A DNA stretch of 64,000 nucleotides, from the NCBI RefSeq assembly GCF_030441895.1, contig NZ_JARJAS010000003.1. The stretch is one strand, 5' to 3'. Position numbers and translations under genes: made by a program. The notes below the pieces were generated by a model that was given only the letters and a program-made list of their open reading frames with translations, was not told where the DNA came from and did no database searches. Shown here piece after piece: positions 18,082 to 26,166 of the stretch (within the stretch, counting starts at the first letter, position 1; each line of letters starts with the position of its first letter). The DNA is from Enterococcus_D entomosocium. GTDB lineage: Bacteria; Bacillota; Bacilli; Lactobacillales; Enterococcaceae.

Positions 18082-18122
18082 CTTTCCTACGAAAATTTCC
18101 CTGTGGGTATTTCGTAGGAAAG
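18082..18122. promoter_or_regulatory. Long hairpin between dehydrogenase and MFS genes
   Basis: CTTTCCTACGAAA and its exact complement (13 bases) bracket an inner CCC/GGG pairing. No T-run follows in either direction. In the mRNA it would form a very stable stem directly downstream of the dehydrogenase gene, likely setting different message levels of enzyme and transporter. Confidence 0.7.
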
Positions 18123-18139
18123 GGATACTCGGTCCCTAG

Positions 18140-18988
18140 TTAGTTTGCTCTGACAGGCAGTTCCTTGCCAGTAAACAGTTTAAAGGCGGCTTTTCCTTGT
18201 CCCACCAGCATTCCTTTTCCACCCACGGTCTTACAACCTTTTGCGCTGGCATCTTTCAATAACTGGGTCATTGGTGGGTTATAGATCGCATCAGCCACCG
18301 TCAAATCTGCATGCAGTACCTCTGTGTCTGCAATCGGTGTCGCTGTATTTCCTTCACCCATTCCAACAGTCGTTGCATTCACTAAACAATCGGCTCCTTT
18401 TATTTTTTCAGCAAGTAACGCTTGATCCGTCAGATCATAAATATCAATTACTAGATCAGGGTAATATTCTTTGATACGGGCAACGGTCTCTTTGCCTTTT
18501 TCATAAAATGCATCTTTGATGTTGAAAATTGCAATGGAGGCTGCGCCTTCGATCGCCAATTGGACTTGGATCGCGGTGGCTGCTCCACCAGCTCCGATCA
18601 CAACAAATTTTTGATCTTTCATTTTTACATCGTGTGCTTGCAGATTATCAACAAAGCCGACACCATCGGTAATATGGCCGACGAGCTTGCCTTCATCATT
18701 GACGATAGTATTGATGGCACCAACCATTTTTGCAGCGGGGGTCAATTCATCCATGTATTCTGCCGCTGCCGTCTTGCAAGGCATCGTGACATTTCCACTC
18801 ATTTTGAAGGTTCGAAATGCCTCGATCGCCTGGGCGACTTGGTCTTCTTTAATGTCAAAAGCTAAATAAACTGCATCGATATCAAGCTGGTCAAAGCCAT
18901 AATTATACATGGCTGGCGAACCAGAATGCCCAACAGGTGTACCGATCAATCCTAAGAGCTTCGTTTTTCCCGAAATTTTTTTGCTCAT
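18140..18988 (-). CDS. Quinate/shikimate dehydrogenase, YdiB-like
   Basis: 282 residues. The shikimate-binding serines S22 and S24 (GHSGSP), K72 in NVTMPCK, N93 and D108 (TDGVGF) of the AroE family are all kept. The dinucleotide motif GAGGAATA (132-139) is followed by FNIKDAFYEKG, which lacks the arginines that read the NADP phosphate and carries an acid as in YdiB, so NAD use and a catabolic role are likely. It would interconvert shikimate or quinate and the 3-dehydro acid. It lies 30 bases downstream of the TIM-barrel gene. Pathway direction is inferred from the LysR gene and transporters. Confidence 0.88.
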   Translation of the reverse strand: MSKKISGKTKLLGLIGTPVGHSGSPAMYNYGFDQLDIDAVYLAFDIKEDQVAQAIEAFRTFKMSGNVTMPCKTAAAEYMDELTPAAKMVGAINTIVNDEGKLVGHITDGVGFVDNLQAHDVKMKDQKFVVIGAGGAATAIQVQLAIEGAASIAIFNIKDAFYEKGKETVARIKEYYPDLVIDIYDLTDQALLAEKIKGADCLVNATTVGMGEGNTATPIADTEVLHADLTVADAIYNPPMTQLLKDASAKGCKTVGGKGMLVGQGKAAFKLFTGKELPVRAN

Positions 18989-19018
18989 CGTATTTCCTCT
19001 TTTCTATTTGATTTTTTT

Positions 19019-19870
19019 TTACGCAAGCAATTCTGGCCATGCGTTTTGGATCACTTCAATACTGGTTTTGTAATTTTGCTCTGCTGCTTTTTGATAGCCT
19101 TGACTTAAAATCGGATCAGAAATCACTTCCGTGCCTACAACACGAGGCTTGATGCCGTGTGCTTTTAGTGCCCGTAAGAAGCCTTCGGCATCACCCCATC
19201 CTGTTCCTGGACATAAGCGATCGTGCATCGACTCATCCCGTAAGATCGTATCAGGATATCGTCTTTCTAAAACATCACAAATTTGGATCGAAACAACTTT
19301 CTCCGCTGGGACCCCTTCCAAGTCAGCTGCTGTCATGTTGGCTCTAGCCCAGTGCCATGTATCTAGGATCAGCATCCCATTTTCACAATCTGCCTCTTTG
19401 ACAATATTCCACGCACTAGCTAGATCAGGAACACCGCTATAAGGCATGAATTCTAACCCAATGACTAATTCTTTTGCTCGTGTACATAGTTCTTTAAAGG
19501 CTTGGATATGAACCTCTGCTGGGTATTTTTCCATTAAGCCACAATTGATGTGCCCAACACCAAACAAACGTGCCATATGATAGATCGTTTGCTCTTTAAA
19601 TTGTTGCAGCAGTGTTTCCGGTGTTTCCATCGTTTTATTTGGATCAGCCCACAAGGTGATATATTCGACCTCGGTTACTTTCATGTCATGTTCTGCAAGA
19701 ATTTCAAGCATCCGCTCATCAGAATAGCCTTGCTTCACAGCAAGCATATAGGTCTCCGCACGTAAACCGATCCCGTCGTATCCTGCCTCTTTCGCGATCT
19801 TCACTCTGTCTTCAAAATTAATCTCTGTCCCTAATGTGTAAGAGCTAATCGTCAATGGAATGTTTCTCAT
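19019..19870 (-). CDS. Sugar phosphate isomerase/epimerase-family TIM barrel, possible 3-dehydroshikimate dehydratase
   Basis: 283 residues of the xylose isomerase-like superfamily. Likely metal ligands are E140 (GLEFMP), D170 and H173 (LDTWHW), Q196 (SIQICD) and E248 (GTEVIS). The family holds isomerases, epimerases, IolE-type dehydratases and AsbF/QsuB-type 3-dehydroshikimate dehydratases. The next gene, a shikimate-type dehydrogenase, makes the dehydratase the favoured reading; an inosose-type enzyme is the alternative. It is the first gene of the island operon. Confidence 0.8.
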   Translation of the reverse strand: MRNIPLTISSYTLGTEINFEDRVKIAKEAGYDGIGLRAETYMLAVKQGYSDERMLEILAEHDMKVTEVEYITLWADPNKTMETPETLLQQFKEQTIYHMARLFGVGHINCGLMEKYPAEVHIQAFKELCTRAKELVIGLEFMPYSGVPDLASAWNIVKEADCENGMLILDTWHWARANMTAADLEGVPAEKVVSIQICDVLERRYPDTILRDESMHDRLCPGTGWGDAEGFLRALKAHGIKPRVVGTEVISDPILSQGYQKAAEQNYKTSIEVIQNAWPELLA

Positions 19871-19892
19871 GTTATTTCCCCCTTTAAAAGTC

Positions 19893-19918
19893 TGTAAACA
19901 ACTACTACTTGGTTTACA
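19893..19918. promoter_or_regulatory. Inverted repeat in island operon leader
   Basis: TGTAAAC and GTTTACA form a perfect 7-base inverted repeat with a 12-base spacer between the promoter and the first gene. It would be transcribed and could fold, or bind a second regulator. Confidence 0.45.
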
Positions 19919-19957
19919 GCTGGAAATAAAAACACGAACTAAAAAGCGGCCGCAGTA

Positions 19958-19977
19958 ATTGTGCTTTTATTCACAAT
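19958..19977. promoter_or_regulatory. Palindrome downstream of island promoter
   Basis: ATTGTG and CACAAT arms with an 8-base spacer lie just after the predicted start of the island transcript, a position suited to repression or to a second regulator contact. Confidence 0.4.
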
Positions 19978-19990
19978 GTTTATTACCGTT

Positions 19991-20057
19991 ATTATAGCTT
20001 TTCCCTCTCCGTACTTCTAATTGTTTTTTCTTTATGGATCTATAGATAAAAGATATA
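19991..20057 (-). promoter_or_regulatory. Island promoter with LysR-type binding site
   Basis: The minus strand carries a perfect -10 TATAAT (19991-19996) but no -35 match, typical of activator-dependent promoters. TAT-N11-ATA (20041-20057), the T-N11-A dyad of LysR regulators, is centred about 65 bases upstream of the predicted start, the usual position of the recognition site. The divergent regulator gene begins at 20107. Confidence 0.5.
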
Positions 20058-20106
20058 AGTCTTGTGATATACTGATAAAAAAAGAAGGATTTTAGAGGAG
20101 GTTTCT

Positions 20107-21006
20107 ATGAATCTTCAGCATTTAAAATATTTTGATATCCTTGCTAGAGAAGAACACTATACACGTTCGAGTAAATTGCTCAACATCACACAACCAAGTC
20201 TCAGTAATGCCATTTCACTTTTAGAAGATGAGCTAGGTGTACAACTCTTTGAAAAAAACGGACGAAATGTGATCCTAACCAAGCCTGGAAAAATTTTCCA
20301 TGAACATGTTATACGAACGTTAGAAAACTTAGATTCGGGTATCGATACAGTAACAAAAATCAGCAAAGGCTTTGGGCATATCAGCTTTGCTTTTTTGCAA
20401 GTCCTCGGTACATCTTACGTACCAAAAATCACTAAACAATTTCTTGAAGCAAATCCTGAAAAAAAGATTCAATTTGAATTTCACTCAGATAGCGTCAGTA
20501 CCGAAACAGTCCAAGGACTAAAAACCTTGCGCTATGATCTCGGTATTTGTTCCTACATCACCAATGAACCAACCATTGAATTCGTCCCGATTGCAAGTCA
20601 AGAACTTGTCGTGATCACCGCGTTGGATCATCCTCTCGCACAATTTGATGAAGTCTCTTTGGACGACTTAGCAGAATATCCCCAGATTATTTTCAGCAAA
20701 AAAAGTGCCTTACGTGAAATCATCGATGACCTTTATCAGCGTAACAACGTCAGCTATCAAGTAGCCTACGAAGTCAAGATCGATCAAGTGATCGCTGGAC
20801 TAGTCAGTCAAGGATTGGGGATTGCTATCATTCCCAATATGACGATGCTTGACTCTTTGCCCCTTAAGCGAATCAAACTTAATGGCATCAGTTGGGAGCG
20901 ATACTTTTATTTAGCCTACAATAAAGAGACTTACTTACCACCTGTAGTCAGCAATTTCAAAGAATTTATTTTGGCCCATGCAAATCCGAAACAGATCGTT
21001 TATTGA
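20107..21006 (+). CDS. LysR-family transcriptional regulator
   Basis: 299 residues. The N-terminal about 60 residues are a LysR winged helix-turn-helix (MNLQHLKYFDILAREEHYTR and SLSNAISLLEDELGVQLFEK) and the rest a two-lobed effector domain of the CynR/CysB kind. It is divergent from the eight-gene island and most likely activates it in response to the substrate or an intermediate. GAGGAGG precedes the ATG. It is followed by a bidirectional terminator. Confidence 0.92.
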   Translation: MNLQHLKYFDILAREEHYTRSSKLLNITQPSLSNAISLLEDELGVQLFEKNGRNVILTKPGKIFHEHVIRTLENLDSGIDTVTKISKGFGHISFAFLQVLGTSYVPKITKQFLEANPEKKIQFEFHSDSVSTETVQGLKTLRYDLGICSYITNEPTIEFVPIASQELVVITALDHPLAQFDEVSLDDLAEYPQIIFSKKSALREIIDDLYQRNNVSYQVAYEVKIDQVIAGLVSQGLGIAIIPNMTMLDSLPLKRIKLNGISWERYFYLAYNKETYLPPVVSNFKEFILAHANPKQIVY

Positions 21007-21088
21007 GTGACTGGGTGGGTGAAAAACAAAGCTTTAGAAAATAGGAATAAAACTATGTTCCCGCCTTTTTTTGGCGTTTTCACTTAAT

Positions 21089-21125
21089 AAAAAACAGACA
21101 TTCATTAATGGAATGTCTGTTTTTT
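21089..21125. terminator. Bidirectional terminator
   Basis: AAAACAGACATTC pairs with GAATGTCTGTTTT around a short loop, with A- and T-runs outside. It separates the LysR gene from the convergent nuclease gene. Confidence 0.92.
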
Positions 21126-21150
21126 ATTGCTTATTCTCTTGTTCTTTTTC

Positions 21151-21777
21151 TCATGACGAATAATTAAAAGAGCTATACTCACCGCACGTTTCGCAGATAT
21201 AGTAATAATTGCGCTTCTTCTTATTGTAGAGTTTCAACTTCTTCCCATTTTTACAACTCTTGCATTCTTCTAATTCCGTCAAGGTTTTATAATAAAACAA
21301 CTCACTGATCATCTCTGGATAAAAATGTGCAAGAAGCTCAATCAGTTTTTTTCTATCAACCAACAGTAGATTATCACCGGCTATTTCTAATGCTTGATCT
21401 GTAAAAAAATGTGTAGTGATGAAAAGCCCATTGGGAAACCCTTTGTCTGGAAAAATCCCTTTAAATGCGGCAACGAGTGGCTTACTGATCCGCTCCGTTG
21501 TTTTTTGCGGATTCCAGGCTTTACATTGGACCGCTATTGCCTTTTTATTATTAGAAAAAGCATACACATCAATACCACCATCTTTGTAACCATCGATGTT
21601 TTGGACGGTATATCCCATCTTTTGTAAAATACATTCAGCAATATAATTCAAATCCTCTGATTTACAGGTTTCTAATTGAGCCACAATCTTTTTCAATTTT
21701 TTCGGGTATGTACGTTCATTATGGTTGCTTAGTTCTGGGAAATTAATGACTTCCTTCTTTTTCTTAAATGAAAACAT
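21151..21777 (-). CDS. Mrr-type restriction endonuclease-like protein with zinc ribbon
   Basis: 208 residues. The PD-(D/E)xK core of the Mrr_cat family is visible as E48, D70 in YKDGGIDVYA and Q84-x-K86 in AVQCKAW, so the catalytic set is intact. The C-terminal about 40 residues hold two CxxC pairs (CKSC and CETC), a likely zinc ribbon for DNA binding. No methylase or specificity gene is nearby, so a modification-dependent or repair-type nuclease is plausible. The flanking AT-rich sequence and the isolated position suggest acquisition, but this is not proven. Confidence 0.8.
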   Translation of the reverse strand: MFSFKKKKEVINFPELSNHNERTYPKKLKKIVAQLETCKSEDLNYIAECILQKMGYTVQNIDGYKDGGIDVYAFSNNKKAIAVQCKAWNPQKTTERISKPLVAAFKGIFPDKGFPNGLFITTHFFTDQALEIAGDNLLLVDRKKLIELLAHFYPEMISELFYYKTLTELEECKSCKNGKKLKLYNKKKRNYYYICETCGEYSSFNYSS

Positions 21778-22205
21778 GTCTCTTCCTTTCTTGATTGTTT
21801 TGGATGTGATTCGTTAAAGCATAGCAAGTGAGTGGTCTTTAATTATGTAGAATAGAAACTGGTTCTTAAAGAGAGAACTATCTACTTTTCTCAATAAAAA
21901 TCGTGTGAACTCGATAAAATAAGTCAAAAATAAGAAACTTATAACGGAATATTATTAATTTAATGATAATTTTATTCAAGATAAATGTCAATTGAAGTTT
22001 GAATATTCAATAATAATCGATGATTAAATCAAACCACTCTTGATCATTGCTCCATTTCGAAAATTACTAGATAGGATTCGTTACAGTGCTAATTTCCACA
22101 TTCTTGCCTACAGATTTATTGATTCCTTTTACTTTGTTTGTAACAGATTCTGAATGGTTTCTTTCGGTTTAGCAGTTGAGTGTCTATTACCTATAAAAAC
22201 AAAAA
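21778..22205. other. AT-rich intergenic region
   Basis: About 430 bases with no gene that can be supported. A minus-strand stretch near 22060-22160 encodes a short open segment (VKGINKSVGKNVEISTVTNP) without start and with a nearby stop, which may be a relic. Nothing else is recognised. Confidence 0.4.
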
Positions 22206-22231
22206 AGGTTTCCCTCGTAAAAGGGAAACCT
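22206..22231 (-). terminator. Terminator of rpmE2
   Basis: On the minus strand AGGTTTCCC pairs with GGGAAACCT and is followed by TTTTTTGTTTTT, directly after the ribosomal protein gene. Confidence 0.92.
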
Positions 22232-22269
22232 CAGAAATGTTATCGAAACAACATTTACATTTATTTGTC

Positions 22270-22533
22270 TTATTCTGCAGCGTTGTTGTCTTTGAGACCG
22301 TATTTTTTGTTGAAACGGTCCACACGTCCGTCTGCTTGTGTGAATTTTTGACGTCCAGTGTAGAATGGATGTGAATCAGAAGTTACTTCGACACGGATCA
22401 ATGGATACGTGTTGCCGTCTTCCCACTCAACAGTTTCTTGAGAATTCTTTGTAGAACCTGATAAGAATTTGAAACCAGTAGTTGAGTCCATGAATACAAC
22501 TGGATGATAATCTGGATGGATATCTTGTTTCAT
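22270..22533 (-). CDS. rpmE2: Ribosomal protein bL31, type B
   Basis: 87 residues. It matches the long, zinc-free form of L31: the start KQDIHPDYHPVVF is present and the CxxC zinc motif of the short form is absent. It is a large-subunit protein at the subunit interface; the type B form replaces zinc L31 when zinc is short. It lies downstream of rho with its own well-formed promoter and is followed by a strong terminator. Confidence 0.96.
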   Translation of the reverse strand: MKQDIHPDYHPVVFMDSTTGFKFLSGSTKNSQETVEWEDGNTYPLIRVEVTSDSHPFYTGRQKFTQADGRVDRFNKKYGLKDNNAAE

Positions 22534-22603
22534 TTCTTCTTCTCTCCTTTGCCCTGGCTCATTTGCTTCACCAGAGTTGATTTGTCGATTTTACAACATG
22601 ACT

Positions 22604-22632
22604 ATCTTACCATGTTTGGATTTTAGATGCAA
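22604..22632 (-). promoter_or_regulatory. Promoter of rpmE2
   Basis: Minus strand TTGCAT (22627-22632), 17-base spacer, TAAGAT (22604-22609). The -35 abuts the rho stop codon, so rpmE2 can be expressed apart from the upstream genes. Confidence 0.6.
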
Positions 22633-23928
22633 TTATCTTTTTATATTTCTTTTTGGCCGCTTGTCTCCGAAATGGACATCATGAAAAGCCGCTAAAAACT
22701 CTTCATTCTTTTTCGTTTTGCGCAAGAATTGAATGAATTGTTCTGTGAACTCCAAGGAATCCCCCAACATGTTGTTGCGTAAGCGCCAAGTTTCTTCCAA
22801 TTGTTCACTGCTCATCAGCAATTCTTCTTTACGGGTACCAGATTTCTTGATGTCGATCGCTGGGAAGACCCGGCGTTCTGCGAGGCTGCGAGAAAGCTGC
22901 AGCTCCATATTGCCGGTTCCTTTAAACTCTTCATAGATGACATCATCCATGCGGCTGCCGGTATCTACCAAAGCTGTGGCAAGGATCGTCAAACTACCGC
23001 CTTCTTCAATATTGCGGGCAGCGCCAAAGAATTTCTTCGGTTTGTACAAAGCAGCTGGATCGATCCCGCCGCTTAGTGTACGTCCGCTTGGAGGAACGAC
23101 TAAGTTATAAGCTCTCGCCAAACGAGTGATACTATCCATCAAAATCACGACATCACGCTTGTCTTCCACCAAGCGCATCGCCCGTTCTAGTACCAATTCT
23201 GAAACACGGGTATGATTGCTAGGCTGTAGGTCAAAGGTTGAAGAAACCACGTCACCCTTGACACTACGTTCTAGATCAGTTACTTCTTCTGGACGCTCGT
23301 CGATCAAAAGTACGATCAATTCCACCTCAGGATAGTTGTCCGTAATCCCATTGGCAATTTCTTTCAATATACTGGTTTTCCCAGCTTTAGGCGGGGCAAC
23401 GATCAGTCCCCGTTGACCAAAACCCACTGGCGCCAGCATATCGATCATCCGAGTCGAAAGACGTCCTGACGTTGTTTCTAATTTTAAATGACGGTTCGGA
23501 TAAAGGGGCGTCAGCGCTGGAAAATGCGGGCGCTCTTTGGCATCTTCTGGATCTTTGCCGTTAACAGACTCAACGTGCATCAATCCATAATAGCGTTCAG
23601 ATTCCTTAGGCGGGCGCGCCTTACCGGCGACTTTATCGCCATTACGCAAACTAAACCGACGAATCTGTGAAGAAGAAATATAGATATCTTCTGCACTCGG
23701 TCCATAGTTGATTGGACGTAAAAAACCATAGCCTTCTTGGCCTACGATATCCAAGATTCCTTCCATATAAAAGAAGCCTTGTTTTTCCGCCTGCGCCCGT
23801 ATCACAGCCAATGACAATTCTTTTTTATTCATTTGGCTGTAATAAGGAATTCGAAACTCTTTGGCAAAGGTGTAGATCTCTTTTAAGGTTTTGTTTTCCA
23901 ACTCTGCCATCGTAAGATAATCGCTCAT
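22633..23928 (-). CDS. rho: Transcription termination factor Rho
   Basis: 431 residues. An N-terminal Rho domain (MAELENKTLKEIYTFAKEF) is followed by the cold-shock-like RNA-binding domain (GYGFLRP) and the RecA-like ATPase with Walker A APPKAGKTS and Walker B VILMDSITRLARA. It is a hexameric RNA helicase that ends transcription. The start lies two bases after the murA stop, so the two genes are co-transcribed and probably coupled. Confidence 0.98.
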   Translation of the reverse strand: MSDYLTMAELENKTLKEIYTFAKEFRIPYYSQMNKKELSLAVIRAQAEKQGFFYMEGILDIVGQEGYGFLRPINYGPSAEDIYISSSQIRRFSLRNGDKVAGKARPPKESERYYGLMHVESVNGKDPEDAKERPHFPALTPLYPNRHLKLETTSGRLSTRMIDMLAPVGFGQRGLIVAPPKAGKTSILKEIANGITDNYPEVELIVLLIDERPEEVTDLERSVKGDVVSSTFDLQPSNHTRVSELVLERAMRLVEDKRDVVILMDSITRLARAYNLVVPPSGRTLSGGIDPAALYKPKKFFGAARNIEEGGSLTILATALVDTGSRMDDVIYEEFKGTGNMELQLSRSLAERRVFPAIDIKKSGTRKEELLMSSEQLEETWRLRNNMLGDSLEFTEQFIQFLRKTKKNEEFLAAFHDVHFGDKRPKRNIKR

Positions 23929-23930
23929 AA

Positions 23931-25190
23931 TTACTCCTCTATCATTTGAATATCAGCTCCAAGAGCCGTTAGTTTTTCGATGATATGATCATAGCCGCGC
24001 AAAATGTACTCGACATTAAAGACGCTAGTCGTGCCAGTCGCCATCAATCCGGCAATAACTAGACAAGCCCCTGCCCGCAAATCAGAAGCGACAACTTCTG
24101 CTCCGTGCAATTGGCTCGGTCCGCTGACAAAAATCATGTTGCCTTCTGTCGTTGCTTGTGCGCCCATCCGTGCTAATTCAGGAATATGGTTGACCCGTTT
24201 GGCGTAAATCGTGTCCATAATCTCCGATGTTCCCTTTGCTTTTAGCAATAATGGTGTGATCGGCTGTTGCAGGTCTGTGGCAAATCCCGGATAAGGATAA
24301 GTTTTCACAGTCGCTGGTTTCAACTCTTTTGAGGGATGCACATAGATTTCATCTTCGCTAATATCCATTCGCACACCGATTTCTTCCAATTTCGCAATGT
24401 AGCTTTCTAGATGCTCATAAATCACATTTTTGACTGTAATGCCTTCACCCGCTGCTGCGGCTAAAGAAAGATAGGTTCCTGCTTCGATTCGGTCTGGAAT
24501 AATAGAATGACGACAACCGTGCAGTTCTTCCACACCTTCGATACGAATTTCATTGGTACCTGCACCTCTGATTTTCGCTCCCATATTATTTAAAAGGGTC
24601 GCGACATCAATGATCTCAGGTTCCCGTGCAGCATTTTCAATGATCGTTTTACCTTTGGCTCTTACTGCTGCCAGCATTACATTGATTGTTGCTCCGATGG
24701 AGACCATATCTAAGAAAATCCGTTCGCCAGTCAAGCCTTCTTCTTCGGTACGCAAATACATGGCGCCATGCTCGTTGGTGACTTTTGCGCCAAGTGCTTC
24801 GAAGCCTTTGATATGCAAATCGATTGGTCGCGGGCCTAAGAAACAGCCGCCAGGCAACCCAACGACGCCTTCACCAAACTTCGCCAATAATGCCCCCATG
24901 AAATAATACGAAGCCCGTAGACTATTGATTTTTCCGTTAGGCATCGGGATCGAAACGATATTGGTTGGATCGATCTCTAGCGTATTGTTTTCAAAATGGG
25001 TCTTCACGCCCATGATTTCGATAATCTCAATTAATGAGTGCACATCTTGGATGTCGGGCACTCCTTCTAAAATGACCGGTGAATCAGCTAAGATCGCTGC
25101 CGGGATCAATGCGACTGCACTGTTTTTTGCGCCGCTAATGGTGACTTCACCTTTTAAGGGACGATTGCCGTTGATGACAATTTTTTTCAT
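23931..25190 (-). CDS. murA: UDP-N-acetylglucosamine 1-carboxyvinyltransferase
   Basis: 419 residues. It adds enolpyruvate to UDP-GlcNAc, the first committed step of peptidoglycan synthesis. K22 (SGAKNS) and the fosfomycin target C116 (LPGGCFLGPRP) are present. Gram-positives carry two copies; the position next to rho is that of the second copy (murA2/murZ/murAB). A minus-strand extended -10 (TGCTAAAAT) lies about 40 bases upstream. Confidence 0.96.
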   Translation of the reverse strand: MKKIVINGNRPLKGEVTISGAKNSAVALIPAAILADSPVILEGVPDIQDVHSLIEIIEIMGVKTHFENNTLEIDPTNIVSIPMPNGKINSLRASYYFMGALLAKFGEGVVGLPGGCFLGPRPIDLHIKGFEALGAKVTNEHGAMYLRTEEEGLTGERIFLDMVSIGATINVMLAAVRAKGKTIIENAAREPEIIDVATLLNNMGAKIRGAGTNEIRIEGVEELHGCRHSIIPDRIEAGTYLSLAAAAGEGITVKNVIYEHLESYIAKLEEIGVRMDISEDEIYVHPSKELKPATVKTYPYPGFATDLQQPITPLLLKAKGTSEIMDTIYAKRVNHIPELARMGAQATTEGNMIFVSGPSQLHGAEVVASDLRAGACLVIAGLMATGTTSVFNVEYILRGYDHIIEKLTALGADIQMIEE

Positions 25191-25348
25191 GGAATTCCAC
25201 CTATACTCTTTTTTAATTTTTGTGTATCATTCCAATTTTAGCACAGATCACTCAAAGAAAAAAGATGCAGGATATTTTATAAGTCAAAATAAGAAAACAA
25301 GTTTTTTAGTCTTTTAAATGAGTTTATCACACGCTTGTTTTAAGAATA

Positions 25349-25377
25349 TTGATAAATCGGCAGAACTTCGATACACT
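25349..25377 (+). promoter_or_regulatory. Promoter of ABC exporter pair
   Basis: TTGATA (25349-25354), 17-base spacer, TACACT (25372-25377), ahead of the ATPase gene at 25432. Confidence 0.6.
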
Positions 25378-25431
25378 TATTAAAAAACAGCAGATTTTTT
25401 CAGAAAATGAACGCATTAAGGAGAAGAATAA

Positions 25432-26166
25432 ATGATTGAAGTAAAAAATTTGGTGAAGGATTATGGCAAAGTTTTAGGCGCTGACCATATCTCACTGTCG
25501 GCACCCCCCGGTCAATTAACTGTTTTGCTAGGGGCAAACGGGGCTGGAAAATCAACAACGATCAAAAGCATCATCGGATTATTAAAGTTTAAAGGAGAAG
25601 TCACCATTTGTGGTCATGATAACCTCAGCGTTGAAGCGAAACGGCTTTTTGCTTATATTCCTGAAACGCCTGTGCTTTTCGAACTATTAACGATACAAGA
25701 GCATATTGATTATATCGGCAATGCCTATAATTTACCAAATTACCAAGAGACGGCTGCTTATTACCTCAAATCGTTTCAACTTGACCACAAAAGAAAAACG
25801 ATCGCCAAAGAGCTTTCTAAAGGTATGCGGCAGAAAGTCTCAATGATTCTTGCGCTAATGACGGAACCGAAGGCACTGCTGGTCGATGAGCCGATGATGG
25901 GTCTTGATCCAACAAGTATTCAAGAAACATTGAATATCCTGGCTTCCCTGAAAGAAAAAGGAACTAGCATTTTATTGAGCACGCATATCATTGATATGAT
26001 CGATGATATTTGGGATAGTGCCTATATTTTAAAAGATGGAAAAGTGGTAGCTGAAACAAAAAAATCAACCCAAGAGGAACCCTTGAAAGAGCTGTTCTTT
26101 CGCGTCACTCAATCGCATATAGTTGAACAGGGAGGGGTTCTTGAAACAGATGAAATCATTAATTAA
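25432..26166 (+). CDS. ABC transporter ATP-binding protein
   Basis: 244 residues with Walker A GANGAGKST (about 35-43), signature LSKGMRQKV, Walker B ALLVDEPMMGLD and H-loop STH. The short form with an EcsA-like layout serves exporters. It overlaps the downstream permease gene by 26 bases. Substrate unknown. Confidence 0.92.
   Translation: MIEVKNLVKDYGKVLGADHISLSAPPGQLTVLLGANGAGKSTTIKSIIGLLKFKGEVTICGHDNLSVEAKRLFAYIPETPVLFELLTIQEHIDYIGNAYNLPNYQETAAYYLKSFQLDHKRKTIAKELSKGMRQKVSMILALMTEPKALLVDEPMMGLDPTSIQETLNILASLKEKGTSILLSTHIIDMIDDIWDSAYILKDGKVVAETKKSTQEEPLKELFFRVTQSHIVEQGGVLETDEIIN

Noticed and set aside
22206..22231. Possible repeat or hairpin element before rpmE2
   Set aside because: It is a simple terminator with a T-run after rpmE2.
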